Shown here in pieces: positions 35,101 through 42,977 of a stretch of 46,408 nt of DNA. The stretch comes from Candidatus Gastranaerophilales bacterium. GTDB taxonomy: Bacteria > Cyanobacteriota > Vampirovibrionia > Gastranaerophilales > Gastranaerophilaceae. Made by a program: the position numbers and the translations under genes. Position 1 is the first letter of the stretch. Every line of letters begins with the position of its first letter. The notes beneath the pieces are model-generated. The model worked only from the letters and a program-made list of their open reading frames with translations, was not told the origin of the DNA and searched no databases. The DNA is taken from the NCBI GenBank assembly GCA_947589115.1, contig CANPZP010000006.1, forward strand, positions 1-46,408. The letters run 5' to 3'.

Positions 35101-35354
35101 TCTTTTTCCTCTTAATTTTAATTTTTTACATACTTATACTATAAAATTACTTAGACAGCTGCAATAAACTTAATTAATCTTAATAAATAAAATAATTACA
35201 GCAAATTATTTTATTTTCATATTTAATAAAAATATTAAAAATTTTTAATTTTTAATACATTTTTATAAAATTAGTATTATAGTATGTATACGTAAGATTA
35301 TATAAAATTGCATCCCGATCAAAATTTATGATTAAAGAAAGTAGAGGTCAAATA

Positions 35355-36305
35355 ATGAGTATTCAAAAAGTTGATTCAATAGGAGTAAAAAGTCCTGCTG
35401 TTTCTGCAAGTATTGCAAAAAAACAAAATGTAAATTCTGAAAAACAATTTAACTTTAAAGAATCACCGATTTTAAATGTTCTGGCATCATACAATAAAGC
35501 AAACGTAAGTTTCGGGTCATTAAAAGACGAACAATCTCAGGCAATAAAGACGGCATATACCTTAGCAGGTAATTCGGAACAAAACATTGAATCAGCCGAA
35601 GAATTATACAATGAAGCAAATAAATTATATAATTCTGCAAGCACAATATTAGAGGGCACTAAATTAAGAGTTAATTCAATAATAGAATCAATGGTATCAA
35701 ATGGTTTAGATGCAGATGATATTACCGACGGTTGTACAACATGCAGACTGGATGATACAACTGAAATTTTGGCAGAATACAAAGTTATAGATAACTCATC
35801 TTTAAAAATAGAAAAAATAACAATAAACAGTTTAAGTGAAGAAGATGAAGAACCGATGGTTGTAGAAATAAATGACTCCGGAGATATTGAAAAAATAAAT
35901 ACGTCGGTTAAAGGGTCTATTCCAAAAGATTATCATGCTGAAAAAGTATACACATACAAAGACGGAAATGTTGAAAATGTTATTAGCGATTTAAGTGTTA
36001 CAAAAGACAGAAAATGGGCCAAAAATATAGTTCAATATGATAAAAAAGGCAATTTAACATCATATATGAATAATTATGCCGAAAATAAATCGCTGTCTAA
36101 ATACTCAGTCGGTACAAGATTTGATTATAAAGATAACGAATTAAAAGAAATCTATACGAATTTCAGATATAATCCAACGGAAGAAGTACCTTATAATGCA
36201 GCAAAATCCTACATTTTTGAAAATGAAACTCTGTCTGAAATTCTGGCAGGAATAAAACTTTACCCTGAATATCCCAATAACTTATCCCCTGAAATAAATG
36301 TATAA
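35355..36305 (+). CDS. Lineage-type protein with SFG motif, unknown function
   Basis: 316 aa, not recognised. The start at 35355 has AGAGGT ten bases upstream; an in-frame ATG at 35328 has none. The first 55 residues are polar and end with the motif NVSFGS (50-55). A helical segment follows (about 60-105), then a beta-rich half with repeated 'YKDGNVENV', 'YDKKGNLTSYMNNY' and 'YKDNELKEIYTNF' strands, similar to antiparallel Y-D repeat folds (MORN/RHS-like in appearance only). Two Cys lie close together (TDGCTTCRL, about 113-121). No signal peptide. Confidence 0.72.
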   Translation: MSIQKVDSIGVKSPAVSASIAKKQNVNSEKQFNFKESPILNVLASYNKANVSFGSLKDEQSQAIKTAYTLAGNSEQNIESAEELYNEANKLYNSASTILEGTKLRVNSIIESMVSNGLDADDITDGCTTCRLDDTTEILAEYKVIDNSSLKIEKITINSLSEEDEEPMVVEINDSGDIEKINTSVKGSIPKDYHAEKVYTYKDGNVENVISDLSVTKDRKWAKNIVQYDKKGNLTSYMNNYAENKSLSKYSVGTRFDYKDNELKEIYTNFRYNPTEEVPYNAAKSYIFENETLSEILAGIKLYPEYPNNLSPEINV

Positions 36306-36337
36306 TTAAGTTATTTATAGAATATTTGTAATGAATT

Positions 36338-36377
36338 AAAATGTTATATGGAAATTAAATATTTTCATATAACATTT
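36338..36377. terminator. Bidirectional terminator overlapping a gene end
   Basis: AAAATGTTATATG and CATATAACATTTT pair around a 15-nt AT-rich loop, with T-runs on both strands. The right arm is the last coding part (MLYENI) of the nucleotidyltransferase-kinase gene, so coding sequence doubles as terminator. Confidence 0.78.
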
Positions 36378-37926
36378 TTTTACCGAGAAAATATAATAAA
36401 TGACAATAAGGATAATGATGTAAAGCTGCAATGTTTAAATATATCAATGCACAAATTTGTTTTACTTTTTTTACATCAAAATTATTTTCACTAAGCCATT
36501 TATAATAATATTCTTCGCACTGAATCAAAATAGGTTTTCTATCAAAACTATAATTAACAATGTTATTATTTATATCAACTTTAAATTTATTCTGAGCTAT
36601 TAACTCGTGACATATTATCAGGCCATGTAATAATTTACCCAAATCATAATATATGTCACCATAATCAAGATGTCCTCCGAAATTTTGACGCCAATCTAAC
36701 AGAGTAAATTTATCATTCTTTTTATCATATAGAATATTTTCAAAATGAAAATCACCATGAAAACGACCGATTAAACCGTCATTAATATTGTTCCAATCAA
36801 CTTTTTCTATAATTTCAGACAGTTTTGGTATACTTACACCGTTTATTACCGTTTCAGTGTCACTCATTTTAAATGTATCATAATATAAATTAATTCTTTT
36901 AAGAGTTTTTTTATAATAAAATTCCTCACAAATTTTATTAAATTCAGGATACTTTTTATATTCACCCAAATTAAAGAATTTTAAAGAATATGTAAGTAAT
37001 TTTTTAAATATTTCAACATCATCAATTTTAGATAAAACAACACCATCTTGCTTATTATAGCAATACATATTTTCCGTAAAACTTATTATGTCAGGAACAT
37101 AGCCTTTAAGGAAGTTAACTCTTGCTACCCTGTCTTTAATAAAATTTTTATCATCACAGTATTTAATAACTTTATTATTGACAAACCATATTGTTTCATT
37201 AGGTTTTGGCAATATATTAACATCTTCTTCAGAGGGATAAGACTTTTCAGTTAACCCAAGCTCTATAAGATTACCCGTATCATACCAAGTAGCTTTTTGT
37301 GCATACAAATTACCTTCATCTGCAAAAATTGAAAGCGGGTAACTTTCACCGATAATTACGGCATCTTTACCTCCATTGTGCATTTCTTGCCAAAATCTTT
37401 TGTAATCATTAATACAAGCAAGTCCGATATAAGGTTTTGCGCTGTTTGAAGCCATTTGCTTTTCATAAAATTTTACAGCCTTATTATTTTTTACTTCAAT
37501 AGTTCTGTATTGATTAATATCATCACGCTGACCATAAAATACAATATTTTTGTCCGGATAGGGTATGGGTTCTTTTATTAAAGTATCGCAAGAACAAAAA
37601 ACAAATGGCTCATTTAAATATTTTTCGGAAGTTAATATTGATAATCCTAATCCTGAGCCTTCACCTTCGTATTTTTCAACAGTAGAATAATAAAATACTC
37701 TGTCAGGATGCGCTAAAGATAAATATTGCTTTACTAAATCCCCTTTATATCCAAGAACAATTACAAACTCGCAGTTATTAGGGAACATCTCTATTATTCT
37801 TGAAATAACCGGTTTATTTCCTATACCGACTAATGATTTGTTTAAATATTTTGTTAAATCTTTTAATCTTCCGCCTATTCCGGCTACAGGTATTAAAACC
37901 TTATATTTATTTTCTGTTATAATCAT
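36355..37926 (-). CDS. Bifunctional sugar nucleotidyltransferase - APH-type kinase
   Basis: 523 aa in two domains. Residues 1 to about 235 are an NTP transferase: PVAGIGGRLKDLTKYLNKSL is the nucleotide-binding loop variant, with a catalytic Asp in FCSCDT and a late Asp in WYDTGNL. Residues from about 245 on are an aminoglycoside/choline-phosphotransferase-like kinase: FHGDFHFENILYD is the catalytic loop (Asp and Asn) and LLDWRQNFGG the metal site, followed by DIYYDLGKLLHG. The protein could phosphorylate a sugar or polyol and then attach a nucleotide. The ATG is inside the end of the cupin gene (20-bp overlap). It ends the cassette. Confidence 0.85.
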   Translation of the reverse strand: MIITENKYKVLIPVAGIGGRLKDLTKYLNKSLVGIGNKPVISRIIEMFPNNCEFVIVLGYKGDLVKQYLSLAHPDRVFYYSTVEKYEGEGSGLGLSILTSEKYLNEPFVFCSCDTLIKEPIPYPDKNIVFYGQRDDINQYRTIEVKNNKAVKFYEKQMASNSAKPYIGLACINDYKRFWQEMHNGGKDAVIIGESYPLSIFADEGNLYAQKATWYDTGNLIELGLTEKSYPSEEDVNILPKPNETIWFVNNKVIKYCDDKNFIKDRVARVNFLKGYVPDIISFTENMYCYNKQDGVVLSKIDDVEIFKKLLTYSLKFFNLGEYKKYPEFNKICEEFYYKKTLKRINLYYDTFKMSDTETVINGVSIPKLSEIIEKVDWNNINDGLIGRFHGDFHFENILYDKKNDKFTLLDWRQNFGGHLDYGDIYYDLGKLLHGLIICHELIAQNKFKVDINNNIVNYSFDRKPILIQCEEYYYKWLSENNFDVKKVKQICALIYLNIAALHHYPYCHLLYFLGKKMLYENI

Positions 37927-38251
37927 CTGATATTCTCACTGTATCATCTGTATCAGGAGTTGAAGCTTCTAAATACACACAATCAGTTACTCCTTCCATT
38001 CTGTGAATTATATGCGGTTCTATTGTTATTACATCTGAAACTTTATATATTTTTGAGGTCAGATTATTTTTATCTGTTCCTTGAATTATTCTTAATTCTC
38101 CTGATATTACATATATTGTTTCACATTTATTATTATGATATTGAAGCGAACATCTGTTATCTTTTTTCATAGTAAGACGTTTTAACATATATTTATCATT
38201 TAATTCAAGTATTTCTTCACATCCCCAAGGCTTATCAATTAACGTGTACAT
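37907..38251 (-). CDS. Cupin-fold sugar isomerase-like protein
   Basis: 114 aa single cupin domain. It matches the mannose-6-phosphate isomerase type II / AlgA C-terminal domain pattern: KPWGCEEIL at the start, LQYHNNKCETIYVISGELRI with metal ligands His, Gln/Glu, and EPHIIHRMEGVTDCVYLEASTP. It may isomerise or epimerise the sugar phosphate made by the neighbouring aldolase. GAGGAACTAAT precedes the ATG. It overlaps the aldolase gene by 13 bp and the nucleotidyltransferase-kinase gene by 20 bp. Confidence 0.83.
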   Translation of the reverse strand: MYTLIDKPWGCEEILELNDKYMLKRLTMKKDNRCSLQYHNNKCETIYVISGELRIIQGTDKNNLTSKIYKVSDVITIEPHIIHRMEGVTDCVYLEASTPDTDDTVRISDDYNRK

Positions 38252-39424
38252 ATTAGTTCCTCTTCTAATGTATTATTAACTCTAAACAGTTTTAAATATG
38301 TTAAAATACAATCTTTTACTTTATTTTTTAAATAATCATCAAGATTAACATTTTTAATCTGTTTTTGAATTTTATCTTTAAGTATCAAAAACTCATCTGT
38401 TGAAAAAACATAATGACCCGCAATTATTGCCTTATCCCTATTTGTTAATGTTGAATTGGGCATAAGCCACTTTTCCCACTTATTTGAGTTATATGAAATA
38501 TTTAAAAATTCATTTATAAATTGGGGAAGATTATATTTTTCTAAGAAATTAATTAATGACTTAGTTTCACAAACTCCAAATTCAGGAGCAACATTGGCTG
38601 CACTAATCTTATATTTTGGAAATAATCTTAATGCTTCATGTTTTAAATAATCAGTATTATGTACTTTCATGAAGAAATTATGATTTAAACACTCTTGAGC
38701 CAATTCACTTACATATGAAAATACTTTTTCATTATTATTCTGATTTAGTATTCCAATATTTTGCATTTCAATAACTTTTGTTCCGACTTGAGTAACAACA
38801 AATAAAGGAAGTTTCCATTTATTGCTTTTACAAGCATTCAAAACTTGATTTAAAAGTTTAACATATTCTGTTTTGTCATTGAAATATGTCATCTGTTCTT
38901 CCGTTCCTATCTCATATTCAATGACTTTTTTAGTTTTAAAAGCATAATCTTCACAAGCCGAATATAATTCCAATAACCTGTCTAAAATTTCATCACCGGA
39001 AACTTGTCCGTATATGTTAATACTCGGATCAAGATGTAAAATATCAAAACCGGAATCAATATCAATATAAAAAGAATCAAGAGCTGATTTCATAGCATCT
39101 TTTAAATTATATTTTTTCATGACTTCAACGGTATTTTGCCACGGCCCGCCATGGTCACGAGCTATAATAACATTATTCTTTTTTGATTTTGATTGAACAT
39201 ATTTAACAAATTCTTCGGTTGACCAATTATTAACATAGCCTCTTTTAATTTGCTTACAATCAACCTGCCTTCTACTGGCTATTAACATTACGGGGAAATC
39301 AGTTTCATCTGCTATTTCTATAGCTGCATTAACAGTATTTGTACTCATTGGCCCTATTCCAAGAGCCGTATTCCCCCCCCCCCGTTGCAGATATGTACTT
39401 TTTTAATCTGATGATTTTTTCCAT
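38239..39424 (-). CDS. GatZ/KbaZ-like aldolase, frame interrupted at a poly-G tract
   Basis: Related to the class II tagatose-bisphosphate aldolase subunit family (PF08013). Correspondences to GatZ include ARDHGGPW (GGDHLGPN), DILHLDPSI (KIHLDAS), EYEIGTE (YVIGTE) and KVHNTDYLK (EAHSTDYQT). Its natural start is ATG 39424, one base after the kdsC-like stop, with AAAGGA upstream. From there the frame reads MEKIIRLKKYISATGGG and, because of 11 G (39383-39373), runs out of frame to TAA at 39331-39329 after 31 codons. With 10 G it would continue ...GGGNTALGIGPMSTNT into the long open frame (about 394 aa total), matching the GatZ N-terminus. An internal ATG at 39348 could give a shortened product. 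Probably phase-variable and OFF here. Confidence 0.82.
39373..39383 (-). repeat. Homopolymeric tract of 11 G (phase-variation site candidate)
   Basis: A run of 11 C on the plus strand (G on the coding strand) is very unusual in this AT-rich DNA; no other G/C run of similar length is in the window. It lies 14 codons into the aldolase gene. Lengths of 10 or 13 keep the frame; 11 and 12 break it. An assembly or sequencing error of one base cannot be excluded. Confidence 0.85.
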
Positions 39425-39425
39425 A

Positions 39426-39920
39426 TTATAAATCCTTTAAAGGGTTATATGCCACAAAAAATTTACTCATAATATGCAAACAAGCTTCCGCAACGGCACG
39501 ATTCCCGCCTACTCTTTTTGTAACATATTTTGCGGTTCTTTTTGCAAATTCATCAGAATCGGAAGTTGCAATAGAATATCCCACTTGTTTCATAACGATA
39601 GAATCAAAAATACCATCACCCATATATATAACATCTTGAGGGTTATACTTTGTTCTAATCCATTCAATACGTTTATCGGTACTAACTAAATCAATTTGAA
39701 ATTTCATATCTTTGATTCGTCTTTTTGTAATATTAAACCCTCTCTTATCCCCTGAAACAAACCTTATTTCAATAAATGGGGCTAATAATTTTAAAGCATC
39801 ATTATCATCAGGCCCAAATTTCTTCAGCACCTTTCCTTCTTCCGAATAATAAAAACCGCCATCGGTTAAAACGCCGTCAACATCTAATATAAATACTTTA
39901 GGATTAAATAAATTTGCCAT
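39426..39920 (-). CDS. KdsC-like HAD phosphatase
   Basis: 164 aa HAD-superfamily phosphatase of the KdsC (KDO-8-phosphate phosphatase) type, with no cap domain. Motif I is FILDVDGVLTDGGFYY (Asp nucleophile and acid), motif II FVSGDKRG, motif III Lys in the RRIKD region, motif IV MGDGIFDSIVMKQVG. KdsC removes the phosphate from a 2-keto sugar acid phosphate; here the partner aldolase suggests another keto-sugar phosphate. There is no good Shine-Dalgarno. It is the first gene of the overlapping cassette and ends one base before the aldolase ATG. Confidence 0.88.
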   Translation of the reverse strand: MANLFNPKVFILDVDGVLTDGGFYYSEEGKVLKKFGPDDNDALKLLAPFIEIRFVSGDKRGFNITKRRIKDMKFQIDLVSTDKRIEWIRTKYNPQDVIYMGDGIFDSIVMKQVGYSIATSDSDEFAKRTAKYVTKRVGGNRAVAEACLHIMSKFFVAYNPLKDL

Positions 39921-39988
39921 AATTATTTTTATTATATTATAAATAAATTTTTTTATTGCCTTACAGTTAACAATTTTAACATAAACTT

Positions 39989-39994
39989 ATTATA
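39989..39994 (-). promoter_or_regulatory. Candidate -10 box for the sugar cassette
   Basis: TTTG-TATAAT on the minus strand about 70 nt before the kdsC-like start. The -35 is not clear. A leader of about 60 nt would result. Confidence 0.35.
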
Positions 39995-40043
39995 CAAACA
40001 GTATAAATAAAAAAATAAGAAATACAAAGTTTTTGCATAATCA

Positions 40044-41273
40044 TCAACCTTTATACAAAAACTTAAGTTTTGATAATTTATAACTAAGGAAAGCACCAAC
40101 TGTAATCATCATAATACCAAGTATAATAAATGTATTTGAAATACCGACAAAATGAGCAACACTGCCCGCAAAAAAGCTTGAAATTGATGTTGTCCCCATA
40201 AAGCAAAGAGAATTTAGACTCATAATTCTGCCTCTCTTATCATCATCAATTATACTTTGAAGCAGCATGTTTTCAGGAGTTAACATGGCATTTGAACCGA
40301 TACCGACACAAAGCATTAAAATAAGCGCCAAAATTGCATTATGTGTTATACCGATAAAAACAAAGCTTAATGAAGCCAATAATGTACCAAAAAATAATAT
40401 AGTGCGTAAATTTTTTGTAGTTCTTATACTTGCTAATGAAAGTGAAGAAATTAAAGAACCTACACCTGCTATACCTAATAAAAATCCAAGAATATCAGCT
40501 TTTGCATTTAAGACTTCTGCTGTATATATAGGCATTAACATAGGGTATATCATTATCAAAAAACAATACATTCCCACATAGCTGAATAATAATGTAATTT
40601 TAGAATCACTTAGTGCATAATTTATACCTTCTTTTAAACCCTCAAGTATAGTTTCATTCTTAATCTTTTCATCTTTTACATCATTTATATTCATCATCCT
40701 TACAAGGAATATAATAGGAACAAGGCATAAGAAATTCATGAAAAAGCAGAACGTTACGTTAGTATAAGCAATTAATAAACCGCCCAAAGCCGGGCCTAAC
40801 AACCTCGCAATATTAAAACATGAAGAATTAAGTGAAATTGCATTCCCCAAATCCTTTTTATCATCTACAAGATGAACAAAAGTTGATTGCCGCAACGGTG
40901 CATCAACGGCAGCAATAGTATTCAAAAATATTCCTAATAATATAATATTCCATATTTTAATGAAACCAAAGTATGACAATAGTGTTATAAGTAAAGCTTG
41001 AAGTGCAAATAAAAACTGTACACCCATCAAAAGTTTATGTCTGTCAAATTTATCTATAATTACACCGGCAAAAGGAGTAACGAGAAATAATGGCACCGCA
41101 TTAAAGAACATAACAATACCCATGACAAACGGGGACTTTGTTATATCATATACAAGCCAGTTTATTGCAATATTTTGAATCCAAATTCCTGTTGCGCTGA
41201 CTATCAGCCCCGGAAAAAATAACCTGAAATTTCTGTATTTTAATGCTCTGAATGTTTCTTTTAATTTTTTCAT
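40044..41273 (-). CDS. MFS transporter (EntS/MFS_3-like)
   Basis: 409 aa with twelve transmembrane segments. It starts FRALKYRNFRLFFPGLIVSATGIWIQNIA, typical of the MFS_3 'transmembrane secretion effector' group, followed by PFAGVIIDKFDRHKLLM, the cytoplasmic loop 2-3 motif of MFS proteins. The centre (about 200-225) is a charged loop joining the two six-helix halves. Related proteins export siderophores or drugs, so substrate is unknown. The gap of 123 bp to the kdsC-like gene contains its own promoter candidate; the two may or may not be co-transcribed. Confidence 0.9.
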   Translation of the reverse strand: MKKLKETFRALKYRNFRLFFPGLIVSATGIWIQNIAINWLVYDITKSPFVMGIVMFFNAVPLFLVTPFAGVIIDKFDRHKLLMGVQFLFALQALLITLLSYFGFIKIWNIILLGIFLNTIAAVDAPLRQSTFVHLVDDKKDLGNAISLNSSCFNIARLLGPALGGLLIAYTNVTFCFFMNFLCLVPIIFLVRMMNINDVKDEKIKNETILEGLKEGINYALSDSKITLLFSYVGMYCFLIMIYPMLMPIYTAEVLNAKADILGFLLGIAGVGSLISSLSLASIRTTKNLRTILFFGTLLASLSFVFIGITHNAILALILMLCVGIGSNAMLTPENMLLQSIIDDDKRGRIMSLNSLCFMGTTSISSFFAGSVAHFVGISNTFIILGIMMITVGAFLSYKLSKLKFLYKG

Positions 41274-41429
41274 TTTCTTAATATAAACCGACTTATTTTG
41301 AATTATACATAACTAATAATTTTTTTTAAAGTTGTATTTTTTATTATTAGAGTTGATAAAAAATTATGCGGTTTACTATTTAAATCACATATTTATAAGC
41401 ATTAATATTTTAACCCGGAAATTATATTT

Positions 41430-41804
41430 TTACCGCTGGCTAAATATATCGTATCCTATTGCACGATAAAGAGTTTTTTTAACTTCTTTTGCCCAGTTTA
41501 TACCTTCAATGGTTTTACCCTCCATTGAATTAACGGTTTTTATTATATTTTCTTTCACTTGCGGATTGGATTGTATAAATTCATAAAGAGGAACAGAGCT
41601 TCTTTTTGAGTTCCAGCTTCTTTTGACAACAAGGTAGTTTGAATATTCATTTTTTCCGCCTAAAGATAGCGGAATAATATGCTCAATTGTTTTAGTATTG
41701 CGAGGACTAAAATCTTCACCCGAATATGTACATTTAGTAAATTGCTTTTTAAATGTTTTTTTTGATGAAAAATTAATTTGATTTGAAATTAACTGAATTT
41801 TCAT
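41430..41804 (-). CDS. HNH endonuclease-like protein with N-terminal NFSS motif
   Basis: 124 aa. The HNH (ββα-metal) core is CTYSGEDFSPRNTKTIEHIIPLSLGGKNEYSNYLVVKRSWNSKR (about 26-70): EH at the first catalytic position, then N and the SWN-x-K-R end. Only one Cys is at the usual zinc site, so no zinc ribbon is likely. The N-terminus has INFSSKK (10-16), similar to the NFSG motif of other small proteins here. No restriction or phage genes are adjacent, so its target is unclear. Confidence 0.8.
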   Translation of the reverse strand: MKIQLISNQINFSSKKTFKKQFTKCTYSGEDFSPRNTKTIEHIIPLSLGGKNEYSNYLVVKRSWNSKRSSVPLYEFIQSNPQVKENIIKTVNSMEGKTIEGINWAKEVKKTLYRAIGYDIFSQR

Positions 41805-41871
41805 ATTCTATACCGGTTATGAATATATATATCTTTATCGAATAATTTATTTAATAAAAGTTAAATAAGTT

Positions 41872-42033
41872 TTAGCTCAAATCCTTAGCTTTTGTTTCCT
41901 TAACGAAATAATCATTATGAATTAAATTTTGGAAGGTAATTTTTTCTGAAACAAAATCAGGTTTATTTTCACTATTATTTACCTCTATTTTTTTAAACCC
42001 CGAAAAATTTTTTTTTGTTATTTGCTTGGTCAA
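41872..42033 (-). CDS. Candidate small protein (53 aa, TTG start) with NFSG motif
   Basis: An open frame with a TTG start reads (M)TKQITKKNFSGFKK and then a polar sequence ending in KETKAKDLS. The NFSG motif (residues 9-12) close to the start is shared with other proteins in the window, which argues that this is real. AGGA is only two bases before the TTG, which is too close for an ideal ribosome site, and there is no ATG or GTG. The frame is open to a TAG at about 42085. It has A-runs of 9 and 7 bases that could slip. It may be a remnant of a longer gene. Confidence 0.4.
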   Translation of the reverse strand: MTKQITKKNFSGFKKIEVNNSENKPDFVSEKITFQNLIHNDYFVKETKAKDLS

Positions 42034-42105
42034 TATCCTGGGGAAATAGATTATTGCGTTTGGGTAAATCTACAAGCGAAAATATAGCTATAAAGTTGTA
42101 TTTTA

Positions 42106-42792
42106 TTAGGAAATTATACGATTTACTATTTCAATACAATGCACTTGAGTTGTATTTATTATCGGAATATTTGCATTATTTATTATATTCGGCAGCTCCG
42201 TACATCCTAAAACAACACCCTCAGCTCCTTTTTTCGCACAATCTTCAATAATATCAAGAAGCACTTTACGGGAACTCTCATTAATTATCCCTACACAAAG
42301 CTCTTTATATATAATTTCATTAATAACTTCTTGCTGCTCTGAATTCGGAACAATAACATTAATATTATAATCATTTATCAATTTATCTTTATAAAAAGGT
42401 TTTGTCATCGTATATTTTGTCCCAAATAATACGACCGTATTCATACTTTTTTCACAAATATAATTTGCTGCAGCTTCTGCAATATGTATAAGAGGAATAG
42501 AAATATTTTTTTGAACATCATCAGCCAATAAGTGCATTGTATTTGTAGCAATGGCAATATAATCTGCTCCCGCCTTTTCAAGTTTTTGTGCCGAATTTAT
42601 TAATATTTTAGTTAAATTTTCCCAGTTCTCACTTGATTGTTCTTTTTCTATTTCATCAAAATCATAACTTTCTATAAGCATTTTTGCACTGTGCAATCCG
42701 GATAAACGCTCATTAACCATCTTATTTATTAAGTCATAATACACAATAGTGGATTCATAACTCATTCCGCCAATTAAACCGATTGTTTTCAT
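42106..42792 (-). CDS. Aspartate/glutamate racemase family protein
   Basis: 228 aa. It begins KTIGLIGGMSYESTIVYYDLIN, the family signature, with ATNTMHLLADD and VVLGCTELP as the two active-site loops. The second catalytic Cys is present (GCTE); at the first site Thr stands in TNTMH, as in broad-specificity YgeA-type members. The product would interconvert L- and D-amino acids, perhaps for cell-wall D-amino acids. ATG at 42792 is preceded by AAGG; an upstream ATG (42846) adds 18 unlikely residues. Confidence 0.88.
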   Translation of the reverse strand: MKTIGLIGGMSYESTIVYYDLINKMVNERLSGLHSAKMLIESYDFDEIEKEQSSENWENLTKILINSAQKLEKAGADYIAIATNTMHLLADDVQKNISIPLIHIAEAAANYICEKSMNTVVLFGTKYTMTKPFYKDKLINDYNINVIVPNSEQQEVINEIIYKELCVGIINESSRKVLLDIIEDCAKKGAEGVVLGCTELPNIINNANIPIINTTQVHCIEIVNRIIS

Positions 42793-42874
42793 TATAAATA
42801 CCTTAATGCAACACTCAATATAACTATTATATAGCCATATATACATTAGTCAAAATTATAAAAATTGTCATGAT

Positions 42875-42917
42875 AGAAATCCCAACCTGCGAATTATAAG
42901 TACATGTTAGGATTTCT
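42875..42917. other. Imperfect hairpin
   Basis: AGAAATCC-c-AAC (42875-42886) pairs with GTT-a-GGATTTCT (42906-42917) with one mismatch. No T-run follows on either strand, so it is not a normal terminator. It lies between the racemase and the terminator at 42951. Confidence 0.45.
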
Positions 42918-42950
42918 TACTCAAAATAAATAATAAATATTTTAATAATA

Positions 42951-42974
42951 AAAAACCCTCTAATGAGGGTTTTT
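42951..42974. terminator. Intrinsic terminator
   Basis: AAAAACCCTC, loop TAAT, GAGGGTTTTT. It lies 4 bp after the unknown 245-aa gene on the minus strand. Confidence 0.92.
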
Positions 42975-42977
42975 ATA

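Noticed and set aside
39236-39348. ATG at 39348 as the true aldolase start
   Set aside because: It would remove the conserved GIGPMS part of the family N-terminus, whereas ATG 39424 has a good Shine-Dalgarno and tight coupling to the previous gene; kept only as a possible secondary start.
42875-42917. Hairpin as terminator of the unknown 245-aa gene or the racemase
   Set aside because: No T-run follows on either strand, and a much better terminator is at 42951-42974.
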